Assembly (NCBI RefSeq): GCF_026012015.1
Contig: NZ_BRXR01000001.1
Span: 3,384,728 to 3,448,727 of the forward strand
Direction: 5' to 3'
Source of the DNA: Clostridium omnivorum
GTDB taxonomy: Bacteria > Bacillota > Clostridia > Clostridiales > Clostridiaceae
Length of the DNA stretch: 64,000 nucleotides
This document shows positions 1-8,726 of this stretch, piece after piece (positions within the stretch are counted from its first letter, which is position 1; each line of letters begins with the position of its first letter). The notes beneath the pieces were generated by a model, which saw only the letters and a list, made by a program, of their open reading frames with translations, had not been told where the DNA came from and did not search any database. The position numbers and the translations under genes are program-made.

Positions 1-525
1 TCCTTTCCTAAATTTATGATGAGCTCTAATATTAGTGAATCCAATAAGATTATGCTGCTTAATCACTTCATTAAAAAAATCGAAGTGGAGGAAATGCCAG
101 ACATAATTATTGTTGGAGTACCTGGAGGACTTATGACCTATAACAATAATTACACCAATAGATTTGGAATTATGGCCTTTGAGGTATGCAGTGCAATTCA
201 GTTTGACTCTGTAGTGGTAAGTACCTTGTACAATGATTATAATGAAAATTATTTTACAGCAATGAAGCAGGCTCTAAGGTATAGATTGGGCATAGAAGTA
301 GATGCCTTCAATATGGCACCGCTAAAAGGCAATTTTGAAGTTTTGGATGATAAGAATAGATTTGATTATTTAACCTTAAGCAGTGATTTCATAGATAATA
401 AAATAAAGACCTACAGCAATTTAGATTTTAAAATTTACAATGTTTTAAATGATAAAAACAATGAGGAGCTTATGAGTTACCTTGTTGATAAGCTGGCAGG
501 CTATTCTGATATTCAGGCAATATAA
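1..525 (+). CDS. TIGR04066-like peptide maturation protein, 5' truncated by window
   Basis: The frame is open to the first base, so the Met at base 16 is probably internal and only the C-terminal ~174 residues are seen. It contains the stretch IIIVGVPGGLM followed by an alternating hydrophobic pattern, and no catalytic motif that I can name. The order TIGR04066-like protein, acyl-carrier-related protein, subtilase matches, from memory, the clostridial Clo7bot/CLI_3235 natural-product cassette, in which a radical SAM enzyme and Cys-rich precursors lie nearby, here presumably upstream of base 1. The next gene starts 18 bases after the stop. The family call rests on context and recall; the molecular role is not established. 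Confidence 0.6.
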   Translation, partial: SFPKFMMSSNISESNKIMLLNHFIKKIEVEEMPDIIIVGVPGGLMTYNNNYTNRFGIMAFEVCSAIQFDSVVVSTLYNDYNENYFTAMKQALRYRLGIEVDAFNMAPLKGNFEVLDDKNRFDYLTLSSDFIDNKIKTYSNLDFKIYNVLNDKNNEELMSYLVDKLAGYSDIQAI

Positions 526-543
526 AGTTGGAGGTTAATTATA

Positions 544-837
544 ATGGAGAAGGAACTTATAAGAGAACAATTGCTAAATATACTGGCTGATAAGTATAGG
601 GTAAAGGTAGAAAAAAGTGATAGTACTTATGATTTAAATCTATTAGGCAAGGAAATGAATATGGGACCGGGGGATTTACTTTGCTTTTTCCTAGAAGTTG
701 AGAAAAAATATAATATAAATATTAATGAAGATGAAATTATGAATGGCTGCTTTAAAACTATAAATTCCATAGCACAGCTGATTTGTGAAAAGTCGGATTA
801 TTGTCTCCTGAGTGATCCAAATGCTGAATTACAATGA
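544..837 (+). CDS. acyl carrier-related peptide maturation protein (TIGR04069-like)
   Basis: A small acidic helical protein of 97 residues with the general shape of an acyl carrier protein. The helix II region reads MGPGDLLCFFLEVEKKY, so the phosphopantetheine-bearing serine of a true ACP (DSL) is absent. It therefore probably acts as a docking or carrier-like scaffold rather than a thioester carrier; that is inference. It is preceded by GGAGG at bases 530-534 and overlaps the following subtilase gene, suggesting translational coupling within the RiPP-like operon. Confidence 0.6.
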   Translation: MEKELIREQLLNILADKYRVKVEKSDSTYDLNLLGKEMNMGPGDLLCFFLEVEKKYNININEDEIMNGCFKTINSIAQLICEKSDYCLLSDPNAELQ

Positions 838-2035
838 AATAGCCGTTATTGACGATGGAATAAATGATGGCTTTTATACTAATATTACTAGGTTAAGTAG
901 GAGCATAGAAATTCATGCTGACTGCGGAATAATTGAATATAAAAATAACAAAATAGAATTTAGCCATGGAACAGTCTGTGCAGCAATAATATGTAAATAT
1001 GCTAAAGAGGCTGTAATTAGCAGTGTTAGAATTCTAAATGAAAGAAACAAGACTACAGCAGCCCAGCTTATAAAGGCAGTGGAATGGTGTCTTGAGAACA
1101 ATATTGGAATTGTGAATCTAAGCCTTGGTTCCACGGATATTAATGAAAAAGAAAACATCAGTTGTGTTATAAATAAAGCTGTAGATGCAGGAATGATTAT
1201 AGTTGCAGCCAGCAGTAATAATGGCAAAATAACTTATCCGGCTGCTTTTTCAAAGGTAATAGGGGTTAAAACTTTAGGACAGCAGTATGTTGGTGAAGGC
1301 TACTTATATCACTATAGACCTGTAGATGGTGTGGATATATCAGCGCCTTCGGTGCATAAACTAGTAAATTATTTTGGAGAAGATGAAAGCAGCTCCTGTA
1401 ATAGCTTTGCAGCTCCCTATATTACAGCACAAGTATATAATATTCTTAAGGAAGCTCACTCAGCATATTCGCCTTTAGAGGTAAAAAATATGCTGTTTCT
1501 AAAAGCAGCAAACTTTGAAGAAATTAAAGAGGTCAGCAAAGCATCTAAAGCTGACCTTTGGTATATGGATATGAATCTGTGTCTTAGTGACAGACTGAAT
1601 AGGTCTATAGATATTCCAATGCTATTGGTGGTAGGGGAAAAAGAAAAGGGAATGGCAGCGGCCTTAAAGCTTGAAGAGCTTTTCAAACTTCAGGGGTATA
1701 GATGCGGAGTATATTCAGATATAGACAACTGTGAAATGAATTACTTGCCTTTTAAAGAGCTATATTATGAAAAAACTATACAGAGTGATCACATTAAAGG
1801 CATAATAAGTTTATTTGAAATTGATCTAGGCATAGTTTTTGTGGAGTTTAATAGACTGGATATAAATTATCTAAAGGTTGTTGAAGAGGTTATAGAAAAT
1901 GATATAAGAATAGTTGTGAACAATGATAAATGTAATATAATTGTACTGAGTGAAGAACAGGAAAATCTTAAAGTGCCATATAGAGCTAAAGATGTAGATG
2001 AAGCATTTAAGTACATATTGGAGCTCTATCAGTAA
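821..2035 (+). CDS. S8 family subtilisin-like peptidase of the peptide maturation cluster
   Basis: From the ATG at 821 the catalytic triad can be read: Asp11 (VIDDGIN), His49 (SHGTVC) and Ser195 (NSFAAP), with Asn133/134 near the expected oxyanion position (AASSNNG). There is no signal peptide, so it is probably cytoplasmic and could cleave leader peptides. About 150 residues follow the peptidase domain and form an unassigned C-terminal domain. A GTG at 812 is an alternative start; neither has a strong SD, and the overlap with the upstream gene suggests coupled translation. It is the last gene of the cluster in this window. Confidence 0.75.
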   Translation: MLNYNEIAVIDDGINDGFYTNITRLSRSIEIHADCGIIEYKNNKIEFSHGTVCAAIICKYAKEAVISSVRILNERNKTTAAQLIKAVEWCLENNIGIVNLSLGSTDINEKENISCVINKAVDAGMIIVAASSNNGKITYPAAFSKVIGVKTLGQQYVGEGYLYHYRPVDGVDISAPSVHKLVNYFGEDESSSCNSFAAPYITAQVYNILKEAHSAYSPLEVKNMLFLKAANFEEIKEVSKASKADLWYMDMNLCLSDRLNRSIDIPMLLVVGEKEKGMAAALKLEELFKLQGYRCGVYSDIDNCEMNYLPFKELYYEKTIQSDHIKGIISLFEIDLGIVFVEFNRLDINYLKVVEEVIENDIRIVVNNDKCNIIVLSEEQENLKVPYRAKDVDEAFKYILELYQ

Positions 2036-2139
2036 TTATTCTTCAATGAAAGAGATCGTTGTTTAGTTATGCCAGCTTGGCACATCTACATGCCTCCAAT
2101 CATAAAATATAAAAATAATGTGTTTTTATGGAGGTAACT

Positions 2140-2481
2140 ATGTTCATTTGTCCATACTTTAATTATAGCAATTATTGTAGAAATGATGAGAAAAAGAGTT
2201 TTACAATAGAAGAAGCAGCTTGGGTTGCAAGATACTTAAAAATTAAGTTTGAGAATTTTGATTTAGAAGACTTTAGAATTGGCTTAAATGTAGAACTAGA
2301 ACATGGAACAGTGAATCCAAATACAAATATAACCAATGATGATCCTATTATAACAGGAAAAATAACACTTGCTCATTTAAATGAGTACCCGGATTATTAT
2401 AAAAGACTTACTAAGATGGAAGAAGAAGCCGAGCAATATTGGAATAAAAGCAAGTCTAATGGCATAGAAAAATTAGGATAA
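2140..2481 (+). CDS. DUF5661 family protein
   Basis: A 113-residue protein with the characteristic run GLNVELEHG, then TGKITLAHLNEYPDYY and RLTKMEEE, which I recognise as DUF5661. Function unknown. The ATG at 2140 is preferred over the in-frame ATG at 2128 because GGAGG at 2130-2134 is correctly spaced for 2140 and would lie inside the longer reading. It is monocistronic, ending just before a strong terminator. Confidence 0.7.
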   Translation: MFICPYFNYSNYCRNDEKKSFTIEEAAWVARYLKIKFENFDLEDFRIGLNVELEHGTVNPNTNITNDDPIITGKITLAHLNEYPDYYKRLTKMEEEAEQYWNKSKSNGIEKLG

Positions 2482-2519
2482 GAGTAAGAAAATCTTAATA
2501 TAAGAATAAATATTTTAAA

Positions 2520-2551
2520 AACGCAGAGGGCCTTCCTCTGCGTTTTTTTAT
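2520..2551 (+). terminator. intrinsic terminator after DUF5661 gene
   Basis: ACGCAGAGG pairs with CCTCTGCGT across a short loop, followed by a run of seven T. The same stem arms recur in the terminator at 14.42 kb. Confidence 0.9.
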
Positions 2552-2571
2552 AGAGCGTTCTTAAGGCCGCA

Positions 2572-2597
2572 TCCCCGTGGCACATGACAATTGTCAT
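2572..2597. repeat. fragment of intergenic palindromic repeat family
   Basis: Contains TCCCCGTGGCAC, identical to part of the right arm of the large palindrome at 7.7 kb, followed directly by a perfect 14-bp palindrome ATGACAATTGTCAT (2584-2597). It lies upstream of the ABC exporter operon. Confidence 0.45.
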
Positions 2598-2679
2598 ATG
2601 GAAAAGTAATTTAACTCACTATTTTCATAGGGGGTATTAAAGTATTATAACATTAGAAAAACAAATGGAGGTATTAAAA

Positions 2680-3612
2680 ATGATAGTTGAGATAAATAAT
2701 CTGGTTAAAAGATACAAGGATTTTATAGCAGTGGATAACTTAAACTTATCAATAAAAGAAGGGGAAATATTTGGTCTCCTTGGACCAAACGGAGCAGGAA
2801 AGACTACAACAATAAATACAATATTAGGTCTTAGTAAAAAAGACAGCGGCGAGGTTAAAATTTTTGGAAAGAGTATGGATAAGTACGAAGAGGAAATAAA
2901 GAGAAATATAGGAGTAGTTCCTCAGAATATTGCTGTGTTTAATGATTTAACTGCATATGAAAATGTAGAATTTTTCGGAAGGCTCTATGGCTTAAGAGGA
3001 AAACTTCTAAAGGAAAGAGTAGAAGAAGCGCTGGAGTTTACCGGACTTTTGGATAGAAAGAAGGATTACCCAGGAAAGTATTCAGGAGGAATGCAGAGAA
3101 GATTGAATATTGCTTGTGCCATTGTTCACAAGCCAAAACTTATAATCATGGATGAGCCTACTGTAGGTATAGATCCACAGTCAAGAAATCACATATTGAA
3201 TTCTGTTAAAAAGCTTAATGAAGGCGGCTCTACAGTAATTTACACTTCCCACTACATGGAGGAAATTGAGGAATTATGTACGGACATAACAATAATGGAC
3301 CACGGAAAAGTAATAGCTAAAGGAACAAAAGAGGATTTAAAATCACTGGTATCCTTAGAGGAAAAGCTTACCCTAACACTATCTAATGTTAACTATACCA
3401 TGGTGGATGAAATCAAGAGAATTTCAGGAGTTAAAGACTGTATAGTTGAAGATAGAAACATTACAGTAATATCAAAAAAGGACTGCAGAAATTTAAGCAG
3501 AATCATAGATGCAGTTAATAACTCAAACAGTGAAATATTAGGAATAGATGTTGAAAAGCCAAGTCTTGAGGGAGTATTCCTTACTCTTACAGGAAGAAAG
3601 CTGAGAGATTAG
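2680..3612 (+). CDS. ABC-2 exporter ATP-binding protein
   Basis: A 310-residue ATPase with Walker A GPNGAGKTT, Q-loop, signature YSGGMQRRL, Walker B LIIMDEPTVGID and H-loop TSHYMEE. The C-terminal ~90 residues form the extra domain common in drug and bacteriocin exporter ATPases (DrrA/CcmA type). ATG 2680 is chosen because GGAGG at 2667-2671 lies inside the longer reading from 2665. It is the first gene of an operon with two ABC-2 permeases and a two-component system that probably controls it. Substrate unknown; peptide or lipophilic antibiotic is the usual inference. Confidence 0.9.
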   Translation: MIVEINNLVKRYKDFIAVDNLNLSIKEGEIFGLLGPNGAGKTTTINTILGLSKKDSGEVKIFGKSMDKYEEEIKRNIGVVPQNIAVFNDLTAYENVEFFGRLYGLRGKLLKERVEEALEFTGLLDRKKDYPGKYSGGMQRRLNIACAIVHKPKLIIMDEPTVGIDPQSRNHILNSVKKLNEGGSTVIYTSHYMEEIEELCTDITIMDHGKVIAKGTKEDLKSLVSLEEKLTLTLSNVNYTMVDEIKRISGVKDCIVEDRNITVISKKDCRNLSRIIDAVNNSNSEILGIDVEKPSLEGVFLTLTGRKLRD

Positions 3613-3625
3613 TAGGAGGGGTAAC

Positions 3626-4783
3626 ATGAATGTAATATATATAGCCTTAAGCACAATAAAACGGAACTTCAGAGATAAGAGATCTATGTTCAGGTCAATT
3701 TTAATGCCTATACTAATGATCATCGTTCTTGGAACAGCGCTTAACAGTGCTTTTGAAGGGCAGAAGATAGATAAATTTAATGTATGCTATCTTAATCAGG
3801 ACAGTGGAACTCAGGGTGAGGAGTTTACAAAGTTTCTGAACTTAGATGACATAAAGGATGTACTGAACGTAAAAGAAGTAGCTTCTATTGAGGAAGGGCA
3901 AAAGCTCATTGACGAGCAAAAGGCTGTTTCACTAATAGTAATTCCAAAGAATTACTCTGAAAGGTTAAAATCAGGAGAAAATGCTTCGATTCAAATTTAT
4001 AAAACCAAGTATACAGATTTTAAAAATGAGATTGTTGAAAATATAGTAGATGCTTACAATTCGGCTGGAAATGCCATGATGGCAGCTGCAAAGCTTAACC
4101 CAAAGGATTTAAGCTATAGCCGCTACAGCACAATAAAGGAAAATGTACTATCTACAGAAGGAAAGGCTCCAAGAGCTATAGATTATTACGGCGTGGCAAT
4201 GCTGGTCTTAGCTATAATGAGCTCTGCATCCTTTGCAGCAGATATGGTTTCAGAGGACTACTTTGAAAATGTAGGAGTAAGAGTTAAGTCAACACCAGTA
4301 AAGCCTTTTGAGAGACTGCTTGGAAAAATAATTGGCTGTGTATTTGACATATTTGTGAAAGGTGTAATCATCATAGCCTTTAGTAAGTTTATATATCACG
4401 TGAACTGGGGAAGCAACTATGGAATGATAGCTTTAATTATGGTAAGTGCAGCTGTGTTTTCCACTATATTTGGAATGTTTCTAACTATGGCCGTTGGAAG
4501 TGGCAACAGAGCAAATGGGATTATAACCTTAGTAAATAATATTTTCACCTTTGTAGCAGGAGGATACGCTTTAATTATTACGACTGATGTTCAGACGTCA
4601 GCACTAATGCATCTTTCACCAAACTTTTATCCAATGACTGCGCTATTAAATGTAATATATTCAAATAATTATAGAGTTAATGTGCACTTCTTTAGCACAG
4701 CAGGTTATATTTCAATGCTTTGGGTGCTTTCAGCTGTGCTTTGTCTAGGCTTTATTGCACTTGAAAGGAGGAGAATAAGATGA
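3626..4783 (+). CDS. ABC-2 type permease
   Basis: 385 residues: one N-terminal membrane segment (ILMPILMIIVLGTAL), a long extracellular region of ~160 residues, then about five C-terminal membrane segments, the ABC-2 membrane layout. SD GGAGGGG lies just upstream, 14 bases after the ATPase stop. The stop overlaps the next permease start (ATGA), so the two permeases are probably made in equal amounts and form a heterodimer. Confidence 0.88.
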   Translation: MNVIYIALSTIKRNFRDKRSMFRSILMPILMIIVLGTALNSAFEGQKIDKFNVCYLNQDSGTQGEEFTKFLNLDDIKDVLNVKEVASIEEGQKLIDEQKAVSLIVIPKNYSERLKSGENASIQIYKTKYTDFKNEIVENIVDAYNSAGNAMMAAAKLNPKDLSYSRYSTIKENVLSTEGKAPRAIDYYGVAMLVLAIMSSASFAADMVSEDYFENVGVRVKSTPVKPFERLLGKIIGCVFDIFVKGVIIIAFSKFIYHVNWGSNYGMIALIMVSAAVFSTIFGMFLTMAVGSGNRANGIITLVNNIFTFVAGGYALIITTDVQTSALMHLSPNFYPMTALLNVIYSNNYRVNVHFFSTAGYISMLWVLSAVLCLGFIALERRRIR

Positions 4784-5886
4784 CAATCTTTTTTACAAAT
4801 TTAAAAAGAATCTTTAAGAAAAAAGTAAATAGAATAACTATATTCCTTGCGCCTATTGTATTTATTATTTTATCCTTTAGTTTAATTACTCCTGGTACTA
4901 TACATGTAGCAGTAGCTGATAAGGATAATACTGAATTCAGCAGAGCTTTTATAGAAGGGTTAAAAGAAAAAGCTGATGTTGGAGTTATATCAGAAGAGAA
5001 TATGAAAACAGGTGTATACAATAAAACCATTGATTACGGAATTGTTATTGATAAAGGCTTTACAGACAGCTTAATAAAGGGTGAGGATGTTAAAATAGAA
5101 TCCTTTAGGGCTGAGGGAGCAGGAGTGACTTCTATTGTGAAGCTGTATATAGAAAATTATATAAGCGCAGCAAAGAATATAGCAAAAAATGCTAATCGAA
5201 ATAGTGAAGTCTTCTATTCTTCCTTCAAGGACTATGAAAAGGGAACCTTTAACAGCGAGAATATTGTGTTTGGAAATACTCAAGGTGATGGGAAAAAGGA
5301 AAAGATGGCACTTGGAATGCTTGGCTATGCAATGCTTCTAATAGCAACCTTTTCAACAAACATGATTCTTGAAGACAAGAAAAACAATACCTATACTCGT
5401 ATGTTTTCAACTCCTCTAAAAAATTGGAACTACATGCTTCAAAATATACTTAGCATGCTGGTAGTAGTAATAATTCAAGTAGCTGTAGCCTTTCTATTTA
5501 TGACAGGAGTGTTCAAGGCTCAGCTTGGGGCATCAGTATTAAGCTTGTTTCTCATATATACTATCTTTGCTGCCTGCAGTGTAGCACTAGCCCTAGCAAT
5601 TGCAAGTGTTTCTAAAAACGTTAAGCAGGCTTCGGTTTTAGGACTATTAATAAATACCTTGGCAGGAATGGTTGGAGGCTTCTTCTGGCCAAAGGACTAT
5701 ATGCCAAGTACCTTACTTACCATAGGAAAGTTCACACCAGGATACTGGCTAACAGATGGAGTTGATAAGCTTTTAACTTCACCATCCATAACCTCTGCAG
5801 CACAGGATATAGGAATAATATTATTGTTCACATTGGCTTTTTTCATGGCTTCCTCATGGAAAAAGGTATATATAGAAAATATTTAA
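4780..5886 (+). CDS. ABC-2 type permease, second subunit
   Basis: 368 residues with the same layout as its partner: an N-terminal membrane helix, a soluble loop of ~150 residues, and a C-terminal membrane block including the ABC-2 pattern MLEDKKNNTYTRM..TP-like segment (LEDKKNNTYTRMFSTP). SD GGAGG lies within the end of the upstream gene. It probably pairs with that permease and the ATPase. Confidence 0.88.
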   Translation: MTIFFTNLKRIFKKKVNRITIFLAPIVFIILSFSLITPGTIHVAVADKDNTEFSRAFIEGLKEKADVGVISEENMKTGVYNKTIDYGIVIDKGFTDSLIKGEDVKIESFRAEGAGVTSIVKLYIENYISAAKNIAKNANRNSEVFYSSFKDYEKGTFNSENIVFGNTQGDGKKEKMALGMLGYAMLLIATFSTNMILEDKKNNTYTRMFSTPLKNWNYMLQNILSMLVVVIIQVAVAFLFMTGVFKAQLGASVLSLFLIYTIFAACSVALALAIASVSKNVKQASVLGLLINTLAGMVGGFFWPKDYMPSTLLTIGKFTPGYWLTDGVDKLLTSPSITSAAQDIGIILLFTLAFFMASSWKKVYIENI

Positions 5887-5903
5887 TGAAAATGTTTGGG
5901 ATG

Positions 5904-5936
5904 ACCTGTATAATGATTTTATACAGGTTATTTATT
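5904..5936 (+). terminator. hairpin between exporter and kinase genes
   Basis: ACCTGTATA pairs with TATACAGGT over a 7-base loop, followed by TTATTTATT. The weak T-run suggests partial termination, letting the downstream two-component genes be expressed at a lower level. Confidence 0.55.
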
Positions 5937-5955
5937 TATAAAAAGGGTGCGTAAT

Positions 5956-7032
5956 ATGGAATATTTATTTAGGACATTGATTTTTTTAGTTATTATAGGT
6001 AAGTATGTACTTCTAAGAAGTATTTCTTCAGTGGAAGTGGCACTGCTTCTTGTGATAGCTACTGCAAATATATTTAAGCATAAATACAAGGTTACCTGGA
6101 TAGGATTAATAGTGGAAATGGCACTGGCAGCCTTTGGATGCAGCTACAGCAGCTATTTTAGCTTAATATATGTACTTATAGCCTATGATGCTGGCAGTAA
6201 AAATATGAAACCTCTAGTAGTCCCATCAGCTATACTGGGGATGTACTTTTCAGCAGCAAATAATATTTTGGAAACAGGAGCATTTATTGCTGCAGCCTTT
6301 ATGTTTGGAATACTCAATTTAAGGTTTGAAGAAAAGGTAAGCTCCTTTAAGGAAACCTATGATAATGAAAGAAGATACAGATATGAACTGGAAGCTGCTA
6401 AACAGAGACTTTTAAATTCGGCAAAGGAAACAGCCTATTTAGCTGAGATCAGAGAGAGAAACAGGATTGCTAGGGAAATTCACGATACTGTAGGGCACAG
6501 CCTTGCAGGTATTTTAATTCAGCTTCAGGCAGCTCAAAAGCTTAGAAATAGGGACGAAGAAAAGTCTGATGAACTTCTAGTGGATTCAATTGAGAGATTG
6601 TCGGATACCTTAAATGTGATGAGAAATACAGTCCACAACATAAAGCCTGGTGATTCCATGGGAATTGATTATATAAAAAGTATTATAAATAACTTCAATT
6701 ATTGTCCTGTAGATTTTAAATGTTCAGGAGATTTTAGTAGTCTTCCAGCAAATATACTGGAAACCATAAGCTCGGATATAAAAGAGGCACTTACAAATGC
6801 CTATAAATACTCAAAAGCTACAGCTATAGAAGTAAAAATAGACATAGATCAAAGCCGTGTAAGAGTGTATATTAAAGATAATGGAGAAGGCTGTCCTAAT
6901 TTAAAGGAAGGCTTTGGCTTAATGGGAATAAGGGAAAGAATCAAAAATTTAGGGGGAACAGTTTCCTTCAGCGGGGAAAATGGTTTTGTTATAGTTTATG
7001 TAATTCCTATTGGGAAGGGGGATAACAATTGA
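5956..7032 (+). CDS. sensor histidine kinase, DesK/NarX (HisKA_3) type
   Basis: An N-terminal membrane region of about five segments (residues 1-120), a coiled-coil linker, a HisKA_3 phosphoacceptor helix with His176 in REIHDTVGH, and a C-terminal HATPase with DNGEGC and GFGLMGIRERI boxes. ATG 5956 suits the AAAGGG site better than GTG 5947. There is no large extracellular sensor, so it probably senses in or at the membrane, as kinases paired with drug exporters do. Stop overlaps the regulator start by 4 bases. Confidence 0.88.
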   Translation: MEYLFRTLIFLVIIGKYVLLRSISSVEVALLLVIATANIFKHKYKVTWIGLIVEMALAAFGCSYSSYFSLIYVLIAYDAGSKNMKPLVVPSAILGMYFSAANNILETGAFIAAAFMFGILNLRFEEKVSSFKETYDNERRYRYELEAAKQRLLNSAKETAYLAEIRERNRIAREIHDTVGHSLAGILIQLQAAQKLRNRDEEKSDELLVDSIERLSDTLNVMRNTVHNIKPGDSMGIDYIKSIINNFNYCPVDFKCSGDFSSLPANILETISSDIKEALTNAYKYSKATAIEVKIDIDQSRVRVYIKDNGEGCPNLKEGFGLMGIRERIKNLGGTVSFSGENGFVIVYVIPIGKGDNN

Positions 7033-7652
7033 AAGTAATAATAGTAGATGATGACGGACTAATAAGGGACAGCTTAAAGCTGGTTCTAGGGCTTGAAGAG
7101 GATATAGAGGTAATTGGTACAGCTAGAAATGGAATGGAAGCCTTTGAACTCTGTAAGACAGACAAGCCAGATATTGTACTAATGGATATAAGAATGCCAG
7201 TAATGGATGGGGTACTTGGAACAAAGCTAATAAAAGAAAATTTTAGAGATGTTAAGGTTGTAGTGTTAACCACCTTCAAGGATGATGAATATATACGAGA
7301 AGCTGTTATGAATGGGGCTGAAGGCTATATATTAAAAAACCAGTCCACGGACAGTATTATAGAAAGCCTTAGAACAGTGCATAAAGGCAATACGGTTTTT
7401 GAGAAGGATGTAGTTAATGCAATTACAGGCATGATTAGAGAAGAAAGAAGCAAAAAGCCCTCTGACTATAATTTATCCGAAAGGGAATTTGAGGTACTCT
7501 CTCTAATTGCTGAAGGCTTATCAAATAAGGAAATATCGGAAAAGCTGTTTTTAGGAGAGGGTACTATTAGAAATTACATAACAAATATACTGGAAAAGTT
7601 GGAGCTTAGAGATAGAACTCAACTGGCTATCTTTTATTTAAAAAACTTTTAA
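7029..7652 (+). CDS. LuxR/NarL-family response regulator
   Basis: 207 residues. Receiver domain with acidic pocket DDD (7-9), phosphoacceptor Asp53 (LMDIRMP), the Thr of VLTTF and Lys in YILKN. Then a LuxR HTH (LSEREFEVLSLIAEGLSNKEI). Starts with TTG at 7029 inside the kinase stop, so it is coupled to its cognate kinase. The likely target is the adjacent exporter operon. Confidence 0.9.
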   Translation: MKVIIVDDDGLIRDSLKLVLGLEEDIEVIGTARNGMEAFELCKTDKPDIVLMDIRMPVMDGVLGTKLIKENFRDVKVVVLTTFKDDEYIREAVMNGAEGYILKNQSTDSIIESLRTVHKGNTVFEKDVVNAITGMIREERSKKPSDYNLSEREFEVLSLIAEGLSNKEISEKLFLGEGTIRNYITNILEKLELRDRTQLAIFYLKNF

Positions 7653-7664
7653 GATGCAGCATGC

Positions 7665-7722
7665 GGTGCCACGGGGACGTTTCGTCTGGCACATGTGCCA
7701 AGCGAAACGTCCCCGTGGCACC
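7665..7722. repeat. large intergenic palindrome (REP-like, best copy)
   Basis: Bases 7665-7684 and 7703-7722 are perfect 20-bp inverted repeats. The loop itself contains a perfect 14-bp palindrome TGGCACATGTGCCA (7687-7700). GC content is far above its surroundings and there is no T-tract on either side, so it is not a classic terminator. Diverged relatives occur at 2572, 14393, 16263 and 56855. Confidence 0.8.
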
Positions 7723-7760
7723 CGTGACATGAAATTTACTAAAGGAGATGAAGGTAGAAA

Positions 7761-8621
7761 ATGAGCAAAAGTATTATAAAAAAAGAGAATATAATTGATT
7801 TAGTTTTTATAATTATAGGTAGCTTTATTAGCTCAATGGGTATTAATATGTTTTTAACTCATGCAAGGCTTTTAAGTGGTGGAGTTACAGGTATTGCATT
7901 AATTATACAATATGTATTCAATATACAGGCTGGAATATTAATTATATTACTAAACATTCCATTATTCGTGATAAGCTTCTTAAAGCTTGACAGAAAATTC
8001 ACCATATACTCCTTGGTAGGGACTATAACTCTATCAGTAGCTTTGATTATAACACATCCAATAGCTAATGTTTTAAATATAAATGATAAATTACTTTATT
8101 GCTTATATGGTGGAGTAGTAAACGGTATTGGTTTTGGTCTTGTATTTACACATAATGGTTCAACTGGTGGATTTGATATTATATCAATGATTGTAAGAAG
8201 AAAATATTCTAATATAAATTTAGGAAAAATATCCTTTGCTATTAATCTTATTATAGTGTCAGTAAGTGCATTTATATTTGGTCTTTCTAGCGCTCTGTAT
8301 ACGCTAATTGCAATGTATATAACATCTTTTGTATTAGATAATGTTGTAAAAGGCTTTAATCAAAGAAAAATGGTGCTTATAATAACTGAAAAGGAAGAAG
8401 AAGTATCAAAAATAATTATGACAAAGCTAGGAAGAGGAGTTACTTATCTATATGGAGAAGGTGCTTACACTGAAGTAAATAAGAAAATACTTTACTGTAT
8501 AGTACAGTCCTCCCAAGTTCCAGAAATTAAGCGTATAGTAACAAATATTGATAAAAAGGCCTTTCTTACCTTTGTAGATGCTACAGAAGTTCAGGGGAAG
8601 GGATTTAAAAATGCGCTATAG
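7761..8621 (+). CDS. YitT family membrane protein (DUF161 + DUF2179)
   Basis: 286 residues: about five to six membrane segments with the family signatures LSGGVTGIALI and HNGSTGGFDII, then a C-terminal soluble DUF2179 domain (~ residues 200-280) with GRGVTYLYGEGAYT. Function of YitT proteins is not settled. SD AGGAGATGAAGG precedes the ATG. Monocistronic, with a bidirectional terminator after it. Confidence 0.9.
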   Translation: MSKSIIKKENIIDLVFIIIGSFISSMGINMFLTHARLLSGGVTGIALIIQYVFNIQAGILIILLNIPLFVISFLKLDRKFTIYSLVGTITLSVALIITHPIANVLNINDKLLYCLYGGVVNGIGFGLVFTHNGSTGGFDIISMIVRRKYSNINLGKISFAINLIIVSVSAFIFGLSSALYTLIAMYITSFVLDNVVKGFNQRKMVLIITEKEEEVSKIIMTKLGRGVTYLYGEGAYTEVNKKILYCIVQSSQVPEIKRIVTNIDKKAFLTFVDATEVQGKGFKNAL

Positions 8622-8684
8622 CGCCGCAGGGCAATGATCTTTGGCACAAATTGAGCTGTAATGCATATATTTTATAAATATGTC

Positions 8685-8722
8685 AAAAAAACATCAGCAA
8701 TGATTTACTGCTGATGTTTTTA
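8685..8722. terminator. bidirectional intrinsic terminator
   Basis: AAAACATCAGCA and TGCTGATGTTTT form a 12-bp stem with A-run and T-run flanks, between convergent YitT (+) and diguanylate cyclase (-) genes. Confidence 0.85.
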
Positions 8723-8726
8723 GCAT

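Noticed and set aside
913-1227. 104-codon minus-strand frame inside the subtilase gene
   Set aside because: Lies opposite a gene with a complete catalytic triad; the text is repetitive Ser/Leu-rich antisense and has no SD.
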